NCBI GenBank assembly: GCA_028867335.1
Contig: JAGWGN010000009.1
Location: 1-40,187, forward strand
Direction: 5' to 3'
DNA length: 40,187 nt
Source of the DNA: Microcaldota archaeon
GTDB lineage: Archaea > Micrarchaeota > Micrarchaeia > Micrarchaeales > CABMGC01
Within the stretch, counting starts at the first letter, position 1, and each line of letters begins with the position of its first letter. Position numbers and translations under genes: made by a program. Below, piece after piece: positions 30,316 through 37,987 of this stretch. Under the pieces are notes generated by a model that was not told where the DNA came from, made no database searches, and worked only from the letters and a program-made list of their open reading frames with translations.

Positions 30316-30585
30316 ATGGATTTAGACAAAGAGAAGATACGCGGCAATGATGCCAATTTCATCCTGAACCATGACATATTCAGGGAAGCATGGAAATCAG
30401 CCGAAGATGGTCTTGCGAAGGCGCGTGTAAAAGTGGCTCTCAAGGATACTGAGATGCATACGCGTCTTATCATGGCAGAGCAGGTGCTTGATATCGTGCG
30501 CAAGTATATTGAAGGTGTCGTGCAGACCGGTCAGATGGCCGATATGCAGTTGAAAGCGAAGCCGAGATTTAATGTATTCAGATAG
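30316..30585 (+). CDS. Small hypothetical head-region protein
   Basis: 89 residues with GGGAGG before ATG 30316. The sequence is helical and charged (KIRGNDANFILNHDIFREAW, EMHTRLIMAEQVLDIVRKYI). Proteins like this lie between portal and scaffold in related podoviruses, where their role is not established. Its 3' end is followed by the hairpin-rich leader 30588-30652. Confidence 0.7.
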   Translation: MDLDKEKIRGNDANFILNHDIFREAWKSAEDGLAKARVKVALKDTEMHTRLIMAEQVLDIVRKYIEGVVQTGQMADMQLKAKPRFNVFR

Positions 30586-30587
30586 AA

Positions 30588-30652
30588 TTTAGGCACCCCG
30601 CCTAAAACTACTGCCGAGAGGCAGGAGATTCCGAATGGCTGCTGCAGCAGCC
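30588..30652 (+). promoter_or_regulatory. Three consecutive hairpins upstream of the scaffold gene
   Basis: Hairpin 1: TTTAGGC/GCCTAAA with loop ACCCC (30588-30606). Hairpin 2: CTGCC/GGCAG with a GNRA-type loop GAGA (30611-30624). Hairpin 3: the perfect palindrome GGCTGCTGCAGCAGCC (30637-30652). Hairpin 3 is also the coding sequence of the MAAAAA peptide. No U tract follows any of them, so translation control or RNA processing fits better than termination. Confidence 0.6.
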
Positions 30653-30655
30653 TAA
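30635..30655 (+). CDS. Putative leader peptide MAAAAA
   Basis: ATG GCT GCT GCA GCA GCC TAA, with AGGAG eight bases upstream. The coding part is the palindrome of hairpin 3, so a ribosome here would melt it. The scaffold start lies 14 bases after the stop, which would permit coupling. Whether it is translated is untested. Confidence 0.4.
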   Translation: MAAAAA

Positions 30656-30668
30656 CCTGGAGATAACT

Positions 30669-31724
30669 ATGGATCAGCTACCCGTACAGGGCGCTGGCAC
30701 GCCGGCGCCTGCCGGTACGCCGGAGCCTTCCCTCGAAGAGCGTGCCGGTAATATCATGGCCCAAGAGTTTGAGCTTGGGGCTGATATAGACCAGAAACCG
30801 GAGCAGTCCCGCGCAAGCGAAGCTCCGATAAAAGATGATGTTAAGACTGACGAGAAAGTAGAAACCAAGGCCGATGATGGCCCAGAGATCAGTTCATTAC
30901 AGGACTTGGCCAAGTATAACGAACTGCCGTTCGAGCAGATGCTTGAGCTTGAAGTCCCCGTCAAGATTGACGGCAAGGATTCCACCATCCCCCTGAAAGA
31001 CGTGCTGAAGAGCTACCAGCTCGAAGGCCATGTCAATAACAAGAGTATGGAGGTATCCAACAAGCTGAAGGAAGTGGAGGCGCAGCGCGTCCAGTTCCAG
31101 CAGCAGACACAGGCAGAGATCCAGCGCCTGCAGAATATGGGCGCCTATGCCAACCAGATTTTATTTGAGAAATATCAGACCACCGACTGGAACGCGCTTA
31201 AGGCTAACGATCCCGTCGGATATGCGGCAGCTTGGACAGAGTTCCAGCAGGAACAGGGAAAGCTGCAGGCATATTTGCAACAGGTAGGGCAAGTCATCCA
31301 ACAGAAGCAGGGCGAAGCCTCACAGGCATCCCAGGCCAAGCTGAAGGATGAATATGAGGCGATGCTCTCAGCCCGGCCTGAATGGTCAGATATTCCGACA
31401 CGCGAAAAGGATTTCAAGGCGATTGCCGAGTCATTACGCTCGGCAGGTTTTACTCCTGAAGAGATAAGCACCGTTACCGACCACCGCGTTGTTCTGATGG
31501 CAGACAAAGCGGCGCGTTACGATGCCCTGCAGGCCAAAAAACCCGAAGTTACGCAACGCATAAAAGCCGCACCAAAACTGGTACCGGCAGGCGCGCGTAC
31601 TGGTCAGGCCAAGCCTAACAAGTTGGCCGATCTAAAGGCGCGGTTGCGCGATAACCCCAGAGATGAGGATGTCGCTGCGGCTGCATTTGGCGAATGGGCT
31701 GAACGTGCCGGATTGACCGGCTAG
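30669..31724 (+). CDS. Scaffolding protein
   Basis: 351 residues with GGAG before ATG 30669. It is strongly charged and helical: an acidic Pro/Ala/Glu-rich N-terminus (about 1-75), a central coiled coil (NKLKEVEAQRVQFQQQTQAE, about 125-155) and a basic C-terminus (KPNKLADLKARLRDN). It has the length, composition and place, directly before the major capsid gene, of phage scaffolding proteins, which guide coat assembly and leave the prohead. Scaffold genes diverge fast, so assignment rests on context. Confidence 0.85.
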   Translation: MDQLPVQGAGTPAPAGTPEPSLEERAGNIMAQEFELGADIDQKPEQSRASEAPIKDDVKTDEKVETKADDGPEISSLQDLAKYNELPFEQMLELEVPVKIDGKDSTIPLKDVLKSYQLEGHVNNKSMEVSNKLKEVEAQRVQFQQQTQAEIQRLQNMGAYANQILFEKYQTTDWNALKANDPVGYAAAWTEFQQEQGKLQAYLQQVGQVIQQKQGEASQASQAKLKDEYEAMLSARPEWSDIPTREKDFKAIAESLRSAGFTPEEISTVTDHRVVLMADKAARYDALQAKKPEVTQRIKAAPKLVPAGARTGQAKPNKLADLKARLRDNPRDEDVAAAAFGEWAERAGLTG

Positions 31725-31746
31725 CCCTTTTCAAGAGGTTAATTAA

Positions 31747-32709
31747 ATGACTATTCCTGCAAGTACTACCGTCACTTACGATCTGAAAGGCATTCGTGAG
31801 GATTTGACGGATTTCATCTACAACGTTGCCCCGACTGAGGTTCCGTTCCTGTCGTCTGCGAAGAAAACCAAAGCCTTCCAGACCAAGCATGAATGGCAGA
31901 CGGATACGCTGGCAGCTGCGGCACAGAATGCCAAGATCGAAGGCGACGACGCCACGAACTTGACTGCTACTGCCACGGTTCGCTTGTATAACTATACCCA
32001 GATTGCCAACAAAGTCGTTGGTATCTCTGGAACTGATCGTGCCGTGCGCAACGCCGGACGCAAAGACGAACTTGGCTATCAGCTGATGAAGCGCGCCAAG
32101 GAGTTGAAGCGTGATATGGAGCATGACCTGACATACAACTATGCATCATCGGTAGGTGCCTCTGGCACAGCCCGTCAGATGGCTGGTCTGGATGCCTGGA
32201 TATATACGAATGGTATTGCCTACACGACAGGCGGTGGTGCTAACCCGTCAACTTCGGATGGCACGAATACCCGCACGGATGCTTCCGCCACAACGACTCT
32301 CACAGAAGCCAACTTCAAGACCTGCCTAAGCGATATCTTTACCGCTGGCGGCAACCCTGAACTGGTGTTGTGTTCTGCGACCAACAAGCAGATCTTCTCC
32401 GGCTTTTCTGGCAACAGCGCGACCCGCTATGTTGACTTCGATAAAGCCAAGGGGCAGAAGCTGTTCACGGCCTATGATATGTACGTCTCAGACTTCGGTT
32501 CGCTCAGGATTGTCCCTGATCGTTTCATCCGCGGTAGAGACGTGTTCGTTCTGGATATGGACTACTGGAAGATTGCATATCTTCGTCCATTCGAGACCGA
32601 GCCGCTGGCCAAGACTGGCGACAGTGACCGCAAGATGCTGATCACCGAATACACCCTTGAAGCCTCAAACGAGAAGGCTTCCGGCGGCGTGTTCGATACG
32701 ACCGGCTAA
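31747..32709 (+). CDS. Major capsid protein, DUF5309/SU10 type
   Basis: 320 residues with AGAGG before ATG 31747. MTIPASTTVTYDLKGIREDL, DFIYNVAPTEVPFLSS, then VGISGTDRAVRNAGRKDELG and MKRAKELKRDMEHDLTYNYA match the SU10-type (DUF5309) major capsid family with the HK97 fold. The C-terminal region YWKIAYLRPFETEPLAKTGD followed by TEYTLEASNEKASGGVFD is typical of the family. Full length. A strong terminator directly follows, as expected for the most abundant late product. Confidence 0.92.
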   Translation: MTIPASTTVTYDLKGIREDLTDFIYNVAPTEVPFLSSAKKTKAFQTKHEWQTDTLAAAAQNAKIEGDDATNLTATATVRLYNYTQIANKVVGISGTDRAVRNAGRKDELGYQLMKRAKELKRDMEHDLTYNYASSVGASGTARQMAGLDAWIYTNGIAYTTGGGANPSTSDGTNTRTDASATTTLTEANFKTCLSDIFTAGGNPELVLCSATNKQIFSGFSGNSATRYVDFDKAKGQKLFTAYDMYVSDFGSLRIVPDRFIRGRDVFVLDMDYWKIAYLRPFETEPLAKTGDSDRKMLITEYTLEASNEKASGGVFDTTG

Positions 32710-32716
32710 TAGTTGA

Positions 32717-32743
32717 GGGGGGCTTCGGCCCCCCTTTTCTTTT
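32717..32743 (+). terminator. Strong intrinsic terminator after the capsid gene
   Basis: GGGGGGC (32717-32723), TTCG loop, GCCCCCC (32728-32734), then TTTTCTTTT. The C(UUCG)G tetraloop makes the stem very stable. Genes downstream must be reached by read-through or antitermination, which fits a Q-type system. Confidence 0.9.
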
Positions 32744-32753
32744 GGGAGTAAAT

Positions 32754-32825
32754 ATGGCTACTAGAAACTCTGCACCCGGACCTGCGTCTGGTGGAACAGT
32801 ACCAAAGGTGACACATGAAAGTTGA
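32754..32825 (+). CDS. 23-residue small protein
   Basis: ATG 32754 has GGGAG seven bases upstream and encodes MATRNSAPGPASGGTVPKVT plus HES before TGA. Its end overlaps the start of the next gene by 11 bases, so translation could be coupled. Polar, no structure expected. It might be a short virion peptide or a coupling leader. Confidence 0.5.
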   Translation: MATRNSAPGPASGGTVPKVTHES

Positions 32826-33114
32826 TATAACCTGGCGTCCAAATGTTGAACAGACTGCGATAACGACCAGCGCCACATCGCAACAGTCAGCGGCTTTTGC
32901 CACCAGTACCACGGCTATCCGGCTGGCGGCGCTGGCTTCGACTGCTACTTATGGCGTGCATTTCTCGGTTGGCAGTTCGCCTGTAGCGACAGCTAACAGT
33001 CCGATGATCCCAGCCGGCGGCGTGGAATATATACAGGTTCAAGCCGGTGAGAAGGTCGCACTTCTTCAGGAAGGTGGCGCGCTCAAAGTGACCATCACTG
33101 AGCTGACGCACTAA
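32815..33114 (+). CDS. Putative head decoration or completion protein
   Basis: 99 residues from ATG 32815. The sequence is beta-rich (TAIRLAALASTATYGVHFSV, PMIPAGGVEYIQVQAGEKVA, LLQEGGALKVTITEL), a profile common for small trimeric capsid decoration proteins. It directly follows the coat gene and its terminator. It ends on the first base of the next start (TAATG). Role inferred from position and composition. Confidence 0.65.
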   Translation: MKVDITWRPNVEQTAITTSATSQQSAAFATSTTAIRLAALASTATYGVHFSVGSSPVATANSPMIPAGGVEYIQVQAGEKVALLQEGGALKVTITELTH

Positions 33115-33452
33115 TGAGGAATCGTCTGGTTTTGAACTCAGACGGGACCGTATCTGATATCCACGAAGACGATGTTGAGGATATCTTAGACGTATCACGC
33201 AAGATGCGTGATGGCTCGCCGATGATGGGAAGCCGGTACAAGAGCGGACTCACGCATGTCGCTCACATCCCGCCAGTCATCATCGAAAAGATATGGAATG
33301 AGCATAAGGTCAATTTCTTCAAGCGCGAGGATTTGCCACGTTTCCTGTCAATTCTCAGGACTGATTACGCGCACCTGATGACCGTACCGGGCAATCCCTT
33401 TGGCGTTAAGAAAGTGCCAATCGTCTCCAGATCATTGAAGGCTACAGCATGA
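33114..33452 (+). CDS. Small head-tail region protein
   Basis: 112 residues. VLNSDGTVSDIHEDDVEDIL, HVAHIPPVIIEKIWNEHKVN and DLPRFLSILRTDYAHLMTVP form a mixed alpha/beta protein seen in SU10/P22-like gene clusters next to the adaptor gene. The function is not established. It overlaps both neighbours by one to four bases. Confidence 0.65.
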   Translation: MRNRLVLNSDGTVSDIHEDDVEDILDVSRKMRDGSPMMGSRYKSGLTHVAHIPPVIIEKIWNEHKVNFFKREDLPRFLSILRTDYAHLMTVPGNPFGVKKVPIVSRSLKATA

Positions 33453-34363
33453 GCATAGGTCAAACAGTCGTAGATTATGCGAGCCTGGAACAGTATATCC
33501 AGGATATGCTGGCGCGCAATGATCTCACCGATTACAACTATCTGCCTGAGATTCTGCAGATGGGCCAGGATCGCATATTTAATGGATTCATGGATAACAA
33601 GGGGAATTATTTTCCTGGCATCCGTGTACGCCAGATGGAAAAGAATCTCGGCTCCGGCATGATATCCGCTGTCACCATAACATCCGGTGGCACAGGATAT
33701 GCTGCCGCTGATACTATCGCATTCACCGCCGCGCCGGCCGGTGGCGTGACCGCAACTGGCACGCTGACCCTGGCTAGCGGCGTCATCACTGGCGTCAATA
33801 TAAATAACCCTGGACTTGGATATACTGCCGCGCCCACTATCACCATAACTACGTCGACAGGCTCAGGCGCTAGCCTCTCGACCACCATCATAACCAACAG
33901 CATCGAGATAGGCCCGCACGGAACTTATGCGGTTCCTTCCGACTATCTTGAACTCAAACGGATGGTATTGACAGATACATCCAACACTACGCGGATGATA
34001 CGCAAGACCGCCGAATGGATATATCAATACTATCCAGACCGTACTCCCGACAGTTTGCCACAGTATGTCGCGCGCGATAACGACGTATTCATCTTCGGCC
34101 CTTATCCTGACTCGCAATATAGCCTGAGCGGCGTCTATTACTATAAACCAGCGTACCTGACATCAAGTACAACCAATTTCCTTGTAACCTCTTATCCGGG
34201 CCTGCTTGTAGCGGCCTGCTTGGCAGAGGCTTCCTTATTCACCCGTGACACTGATGGTGTGCAGTTCTGGGACAGCCGCTTCCAGATGCTGGCTCGCACC
34301 GTACAGGCTACCTCAGACCATGAGGCATTCAGCGGATCACCATTGTCGATGTCGCCGGGATGA
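33449..34363 (+). CDS. Head-tail adaptor (SU10/P22 gp4-like) with inserted beta-repeat domain
   Basis: 304 residues. The N-terminal helices (SLEQYIQDMLARNDLTDYNY, LPEILQMGQDRIFNGFM) and the C-terminal part (YAVPSDYLELKRMVL, IYQYYPDRTPDSLPQYVARD, CLAEASLFTRDTDGVQFWDS) are those of phage adaptor proteins that bind under the portal. Between them, about residues 70-150, is a Gly/Thr-rich insert with two related units: ISAVTITSGGTGYAAADTIA and ITGVNINNPGLGYTAAPTIT. It is likely exposed at the neck and may be a decoration domain. It couples to its neighbours by four-base overlaps. Confidence 0.85.
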   Translation: MSIGQTVVDYASLEQYIQDMLARNDLTDYNYLPEILQMGQDRIFNGFMDNKGNYFPGIRVRQMEKNLGSGMISAVTITSGGTGYAAADTIAFTAAPAGGVTATGTLTLASGVITGVNINNPGLGYTAAPTITITTSTGSGASLSTTIITNSIEIGPHGTYAVPSDYLELKRMVLTDTSNTTRMIRKTAEWIYQYYPDRTPDSLPQYVARDNDVFIFGPYPDSQYSLSGVYYYKPAYLTSSTTNFLVTSYPGLLVAACLAEASLFTRDTDGVQFWDSRFQMLARTVQATSDHEAFSGSPLSMSPG

Positions 34364-35985
34364 ACCCGCCGCTCTCGTATAAACTGGGCGCGTGGCTTCC
34401 CGACAATCCGCCGCTCGTCAACCCGGCGTTCCCGCCGCAGATGGAAGCGTATTTCAATGGGGGTGAAGTCACTCTGAGCACCGCTCAGAATGCGCTATGG
34501 CGTGATGGTGCGTATCGTCCTTATCTACCGCTCGTCGGAGCCACAGCATTACCCTCCGCCTGTCTTGGCGCTATCTCGTGCTATGACAGTACCGGCGCTG
34601 TGCAGGTATTCGCGGGAACGGCGACAGATTTATACAAACTGAGTGGTGGCGCGTGGACAAAGGTTTCTAGGATCACACCAGCATGGGCAGCTTCAACTGT
34701 TTATGCACTGAATACCATCATCGTTGATTCGAATGGCAACCAGCAGCAGGTAACGACTGCCGGGACCAGCGGCAGCGGTACGCATCCGACATGGGCGACA
34801 ACGCTAAATGCCACCACAACGGATGGCACAGTAACATGGACGCTCACTCATATCGGAACTTATAACGCAACACGCTGGAGTTTTCAGCAATTCGGTGATT
34901 GTCTTGATGCAACGGATTACAACGATCCGATGCAGACCATCAATATCACCACAGGCACGAACTTCGCTGCGTTGGACACGACTGCAGGCGACCTGATTCC
35001 AACCTGCAAGGTCTTGGGCGTTATCCGTGACTTTCTGGTCGCCGGATATACCAACGACACAACCAACGGCGTAGTCCCAAACCGCGTCCAGTGGTCAGCC
35101 ATCGACAATGATGCCTCGTGGCCGTTTCCAGCGACTCAGGCGGCATATGCAGCGCAGGCCGGCGCCCAGACACTATATTCGGAATATGGGCCGGTGATGT
35201 TCATCGGCGATGGTGAGCAATTCGGCCTGATATTCCAGGCCAATGGCATCGTCCGCGTGACCTATATCGGCGGTAATGCAGTATTTGACTTCGTGACCTA
35301 TGAGAAGCGGCGCGGAGCAATCGGACAGAATGCCGTGGCCAAGGTCGGAGAGCGTTATTATTTCCTCGCACCGGACGGCTTTTTCGTCACCGATGGCAAC
35401 AGCGTGTCGCCTATCGGCGTGGACAAGTTCGACAAATGGTTTTTTGCCAATGCCAAACCTTCGGCCTTGTCAAATGTCATAGCCACAGTTGATACGCAGG
35501 CAAAGTGTGTCTATTTCGCATTTCAGTCGAACAGCGGGACTAATCTAGACTCGCTGCTTGTTTATAACTACGTCGATAACAAGGCGACCTACTGCCTGCA
35601 AAATGCCGAGTGGTACTTCCAGACGCTGACTAACAACGCTTTCGGGATTGGCGCGTTCGACACCAACCACAAATACGGCGGATTTACCGGCGCGGCTGGA
35701 ACTGCGACATTCACCACGCAGGATTTCATGCTGAATCCCGGTGGGCGCGCATTTGTCAATCAGGTGCGTGGACTGGGTGAAGGACTATACATAGCCGCTA
35801 TCGGCACGCGCAACGACCTCAACGTCTCGACATCGCTCAGTCTATACAACGCACAAGACCCGCGCGCGCTGGCAGTGCCGATGCGGGCCGAAGGCCGGTA
35901 TCACCGTATCAGCACTCAATATAGCGGCAGTTTCACAGATGCAATAGGTTTCACCGTATGGCAGACACAGAGCGGCCAGTTGTGA
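34360..35985 (+). CDS. Tail-nozzle / packaged-DNA-stabilising (P22 gp10-like) protein
   Basis: 541 residues. MNPPLSYKLGAWLPDNPPL opens a beta-rich protein. Segments VQWSAIDNDASWPFPATQAA, PVMFIGDGEQFGLIFQANGI, VTYEKRRGAIGQNAVAKVGE and FLAPDGFFVTDGNSVSPIGV match the beta-propeller nozzle family that includes P22 gp10 and SU10-type proteins. It plugs and extends the portal-adaptor channel. A WTLTHIGTY segment within a Thr-rich stretch (about 110-170) may be an added surface domain. It overlaps the next gene by 28 bases. Confidence 0.85.
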   Translation: MNPPLSYKLGAWLPDNPPLVNPAFPPQMEAYFNGGEVTLSTAQNALWRDGAYRPYLPLVGATALPSACLGAISCYDSTGAVQVFAGTATDLYKLSGGAWTKVSRITPAWAASTVYALNTIIVDSNGNQQQVTTAGTSGSGTHPTWATTLNATTTDGTVTWTLTHIGTYNATRWSFQQFGDCLDATDYNDPMQTINITTGTNFAALDTTAGDLIPTCKVLGVIRDFLVAGYTNDTTNGVVPNRVQWSAIDNDASWPFPATQAAYAAQAGAQTLYSEYGPVMFIGDGEQFGLIFQANGIVRVTYIGGNAVFDFVTYEKRRGAIGQNAVAKVGERYYFLAPDGFFVTDGNSVSPIGVDKFDKWFFANAKPSALSNVIATVDTQAKCVYFAFQSNSGTNLDSLLVYNYVDNKATYCLQNAEWYFQTLTNNAFGIGAFDTNHKYGGFTGAAGTATFTTQDFMLNPGGRAFVNQVRGLGEGLYIAAIGTRNDLNVSTSLSLYNAQDPRALAVPMRAEGRYHRISTQYSGSFTDAIGFTVWQTQSGQL

Positions 35986-36362
35986 AATTTATTCCATTTT
36001 GGGATGTTGACAAGCACTGGGACTTCTGCGCGCCGCTGCTAAAGAAAGCGGTCGATTTACAGACCGGTTGGGATTTGCCATCAATCAAGAACGAGATAAT
36101 GGCCGGTCGGATGCACTTATGGGCGACAGATAACGCTGCATTTGTGACCCAGTTGCAGACATTCCCGCTGGCGCGTGTATGCGTCATCTTCCTATGTGGA
36201 GGGATTGGCGTCGATGAGTGGGCAAACGAAGTCACAGCCACGCTGGCAAATTACGCGAAAGCGCATGGATGCTCGTCAATGGTCATAGTGGGCCGCGATG
36301 GATGGGAAAAGCGGGCGCCAGGATTTGTTAGGACTGATTCAGTTTTCAGGAGAGCATTATGA
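35958..36362 (+). CDS. GNAT-fold-like internal or assembly protein
   Basis: 134 residues from ATG 35958. FIPFWDVDKHWDFCAPLLKK, IMAGRMHLWATDNAAFVTQL, FLCGGIGVDEWANEVTATLA and SSMVIVGRDGWEKRAPGFVR follow the order of GNAT-like phage proteins, such as the T7 gp13 region, where the enzyme site may be lost. These are encoded between nozzle and ejection-protein genes. I infer a virion-assembly role. The acetyl-CoA loop (Q/RxxGxG/A) is not evident. Confidence 0.7.
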   Translation: MADTERPVVKFIPFWDVDKHWDFCAPLLKKAVDLQTGWDLPSIKNEIMAGRMHLWATDNAAFVTQLQTFPLARVCVIFLCGGIGVDEWANEVTATLANYAKAHGCSSMVIVGRDGWEKRAPGFVRTDSVFRRAL

Positions 36363-37162
36363 TTCCAATAAGCATGCAGGTCGGACAGTCCGGTGGAAAT
36401 ATGACGGGTTCAGGTCTACTCCCGCAGGCGACTCCACTTATGGGTATGCAGCCTAGCAATTATCCGATGCCGTCTAACGTGCAGATGATTCCGCCGCAGC
36501 TACAGGGCGGAATGTACAATCAGATGGCGCAGTTATCGGCTGGTCCAAATTATTTCATGCCACGTCCACAGCTCGGCGGTTATCTCCCTGGTGCTGCCGA
36601 CATTCCGGGTGGTTCATCCTCACCGGTGAATACCACAGGCAACAATGTTACTACAATGACCGGCCCTCCAGCCGGCGGCTTGAGCACCGCAATAGGCGGT
36701 TCAGGCAGTATCGTCGGTAACGGTGCGAGTAATAGCCCATTCGTAAATCCATCGCCGTGGCAGTCAAACCCGTTCAGTCCGCAGAATCCGGGATTTAACC
36801 CACCGACAGGCTGGTCTAACCTCGGCGGCATGGCCGGAGGGATGGCCGGCGGTCCACTTGGCGGATTATTGGGCGGTCTATTCGGCGGTAACTCTGGCGG
36901 CATCGCACCAACGAAGATGCCAGCTGACAATACGCCCATGCTTCAGAATCCGGCTATCTATTTCCCCGGTGCGAATCTTCCGAACGGCACACCGATAATG
37001 GGTTCCAATCAAGGCGCCAATCTATTCACTGGTCCCGGTGGCAATCTCTACAACAACTACAACTATCAGGTGAAACTGCCTAACGGTGATGTTGTTGGCG
37101 CACTTCAGCCGGACGGCTATCAGGGGCCGAGTTTCTCAGGCACCCACGGGTTACGGAGGTAA
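36359..37162 (+). CDS. Gly/Pro/Asn-rich virion protein
   Basis: 267 residues of low complexity, starting over the stop of the previous gene. It is rich in Gly, Pro, Asn, Gln and Met. GGMAGGMAGGPLGGLLGGLF (about 158-177) may insert in a membrane. The C-terminus (NLYNNYNYQVKLPNGDVVGA) is more regular. No family is recognised. Together with the three genes that follow it forms the likely ejection-protein cluster. Confidence 0.7.
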   Translation: MIPISMQVGQSGGNMTGSGLLPQATPLMGMQPSNYPMPSNVQMIPPQLQGGMYNQMAQLSAGPNYFMPRPQLGGYLPGAADIPGGSSSPVNTTGNNVTTMTGPPAGGLSTAIGGSGSIVGNGASNSPFVNPSPWQSNPFSPQNPGFNPPTGWSNLGGMAGGMAGGPLGGLLGGLFGGNSGGIAPTKMPADNTPMLQNPAIYFPGANLPNGTPIMGSNQGANLFTGPGGNLYNNYNYQVKLPNGDVVGALQPDGYQGPSFSGTHGLRR

Positions 37163-37167
37163 TTATA

Positions 37168-37986
37168 ATGTCTAAAGGTTCTTCACCGGCTGGTAATACA
37201 ACCAGCACCGTCACCCCGTGGTCAGCCGAACAGCCCTATCTACAGCAGGGCTATAACGCCGCGAATACGCTGTTAAGCACCGGTGGCCAGCAGTATTATC
37301 CGGGCCAGCAGGTCGCATCATTCAATCCATTACAGGAACAGAGCTTCGCCGGCGTGCAGAATACCGCTGCAGGTCCGCAGAATGTGACCAATGCGGGCAA
37401 CAATTATTTTACCGGCCTTGAGAGCGGCCAGTACCTGAACCCCGCATCGAATCCGGCATTACAGGGACTTGTCAATCAGGCAGACCAGCAGATACAGAAT
37501 AACCTCAGCTCGCAGTTTGCCGGCAGTGGCCGCAATATCGAGGCCTCCGCTCCGGTTCAGGCGAGCCAGATGGCGCAGGTCGCCAACCAGATATACGGCG
37601 GTGCCTACAACAACACGCTTAACAATATGACATCGGCACTCGGTCAGACCGGCGCGCTCAATGCCAATCAGTATCTGCCAAGCCAGATGCTGAACACCGC
37701 TGGCAACCAGGTACAGAATCAGGCCCAGAATATCATCGGCGGGAACATGAACCAATGGGCGTTCAACCAGCAAGCTCCGTGGAACGCACTACAGGGTTAC
37801 ACAGGCGCGATCTCAGGGCTTCCGCAAGGCCAGCAGACATCAACGCCATACTTCACCAATCCGATGGCTGGTGCTATGGGCGGGGCGCTCGGCGGTTATT
37901 CACTCGGCAATATGATGGGATCAGGTTATGGTGGCTACGGAGCTGCTCTCGGCGGACTCTTAGGCTATTTGGGCGGAGGCGGCTAA
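37168..37986 (+). CDS. Gln/Asn-rich ejection-type protein
   Basis: 272 residues with GGAGG before ATG 37168. The body is Gln/Asn/Ala-rich helix (VNQADQQIQNNLSSQFAGSG, APVQASQMAQVANQIYGGAY). The end is a Gly-rich hydrophobic tail (AMGGALGGYSLGNMMGSGYG, GYGAALGGLLGYLGGGG), a pattern common in DNA-ejection and transfer proteins that form a channel across the envelope. Role is by composition and position. Confidence 0.75.
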   Translation: MSKGSSPAGNTTSTVTPWSAEQPYLQQGYNAANTLLSTGGQQYYPGQQVASFNPLQEQSFAGVQNTAAGPQNVTNAGNNYFTGLESGQYLNPASNPALQGLVNQADQQIQNNLSSQFAGSGRNIEASAPVQASQMAQVANQIYGGAYNNTLNNMTSALGQTGALNANQYLPSQMLNTAGNQVQNQAQNIIGGNMNQWAFNQQAPWNALQGYTGAISGLPQGQQTSTPYFTNPMAGAMGGALGGYSLGNMMGSGYGGYGAALGGLLGYLGGGG

Positions 37987-37987
37987 T

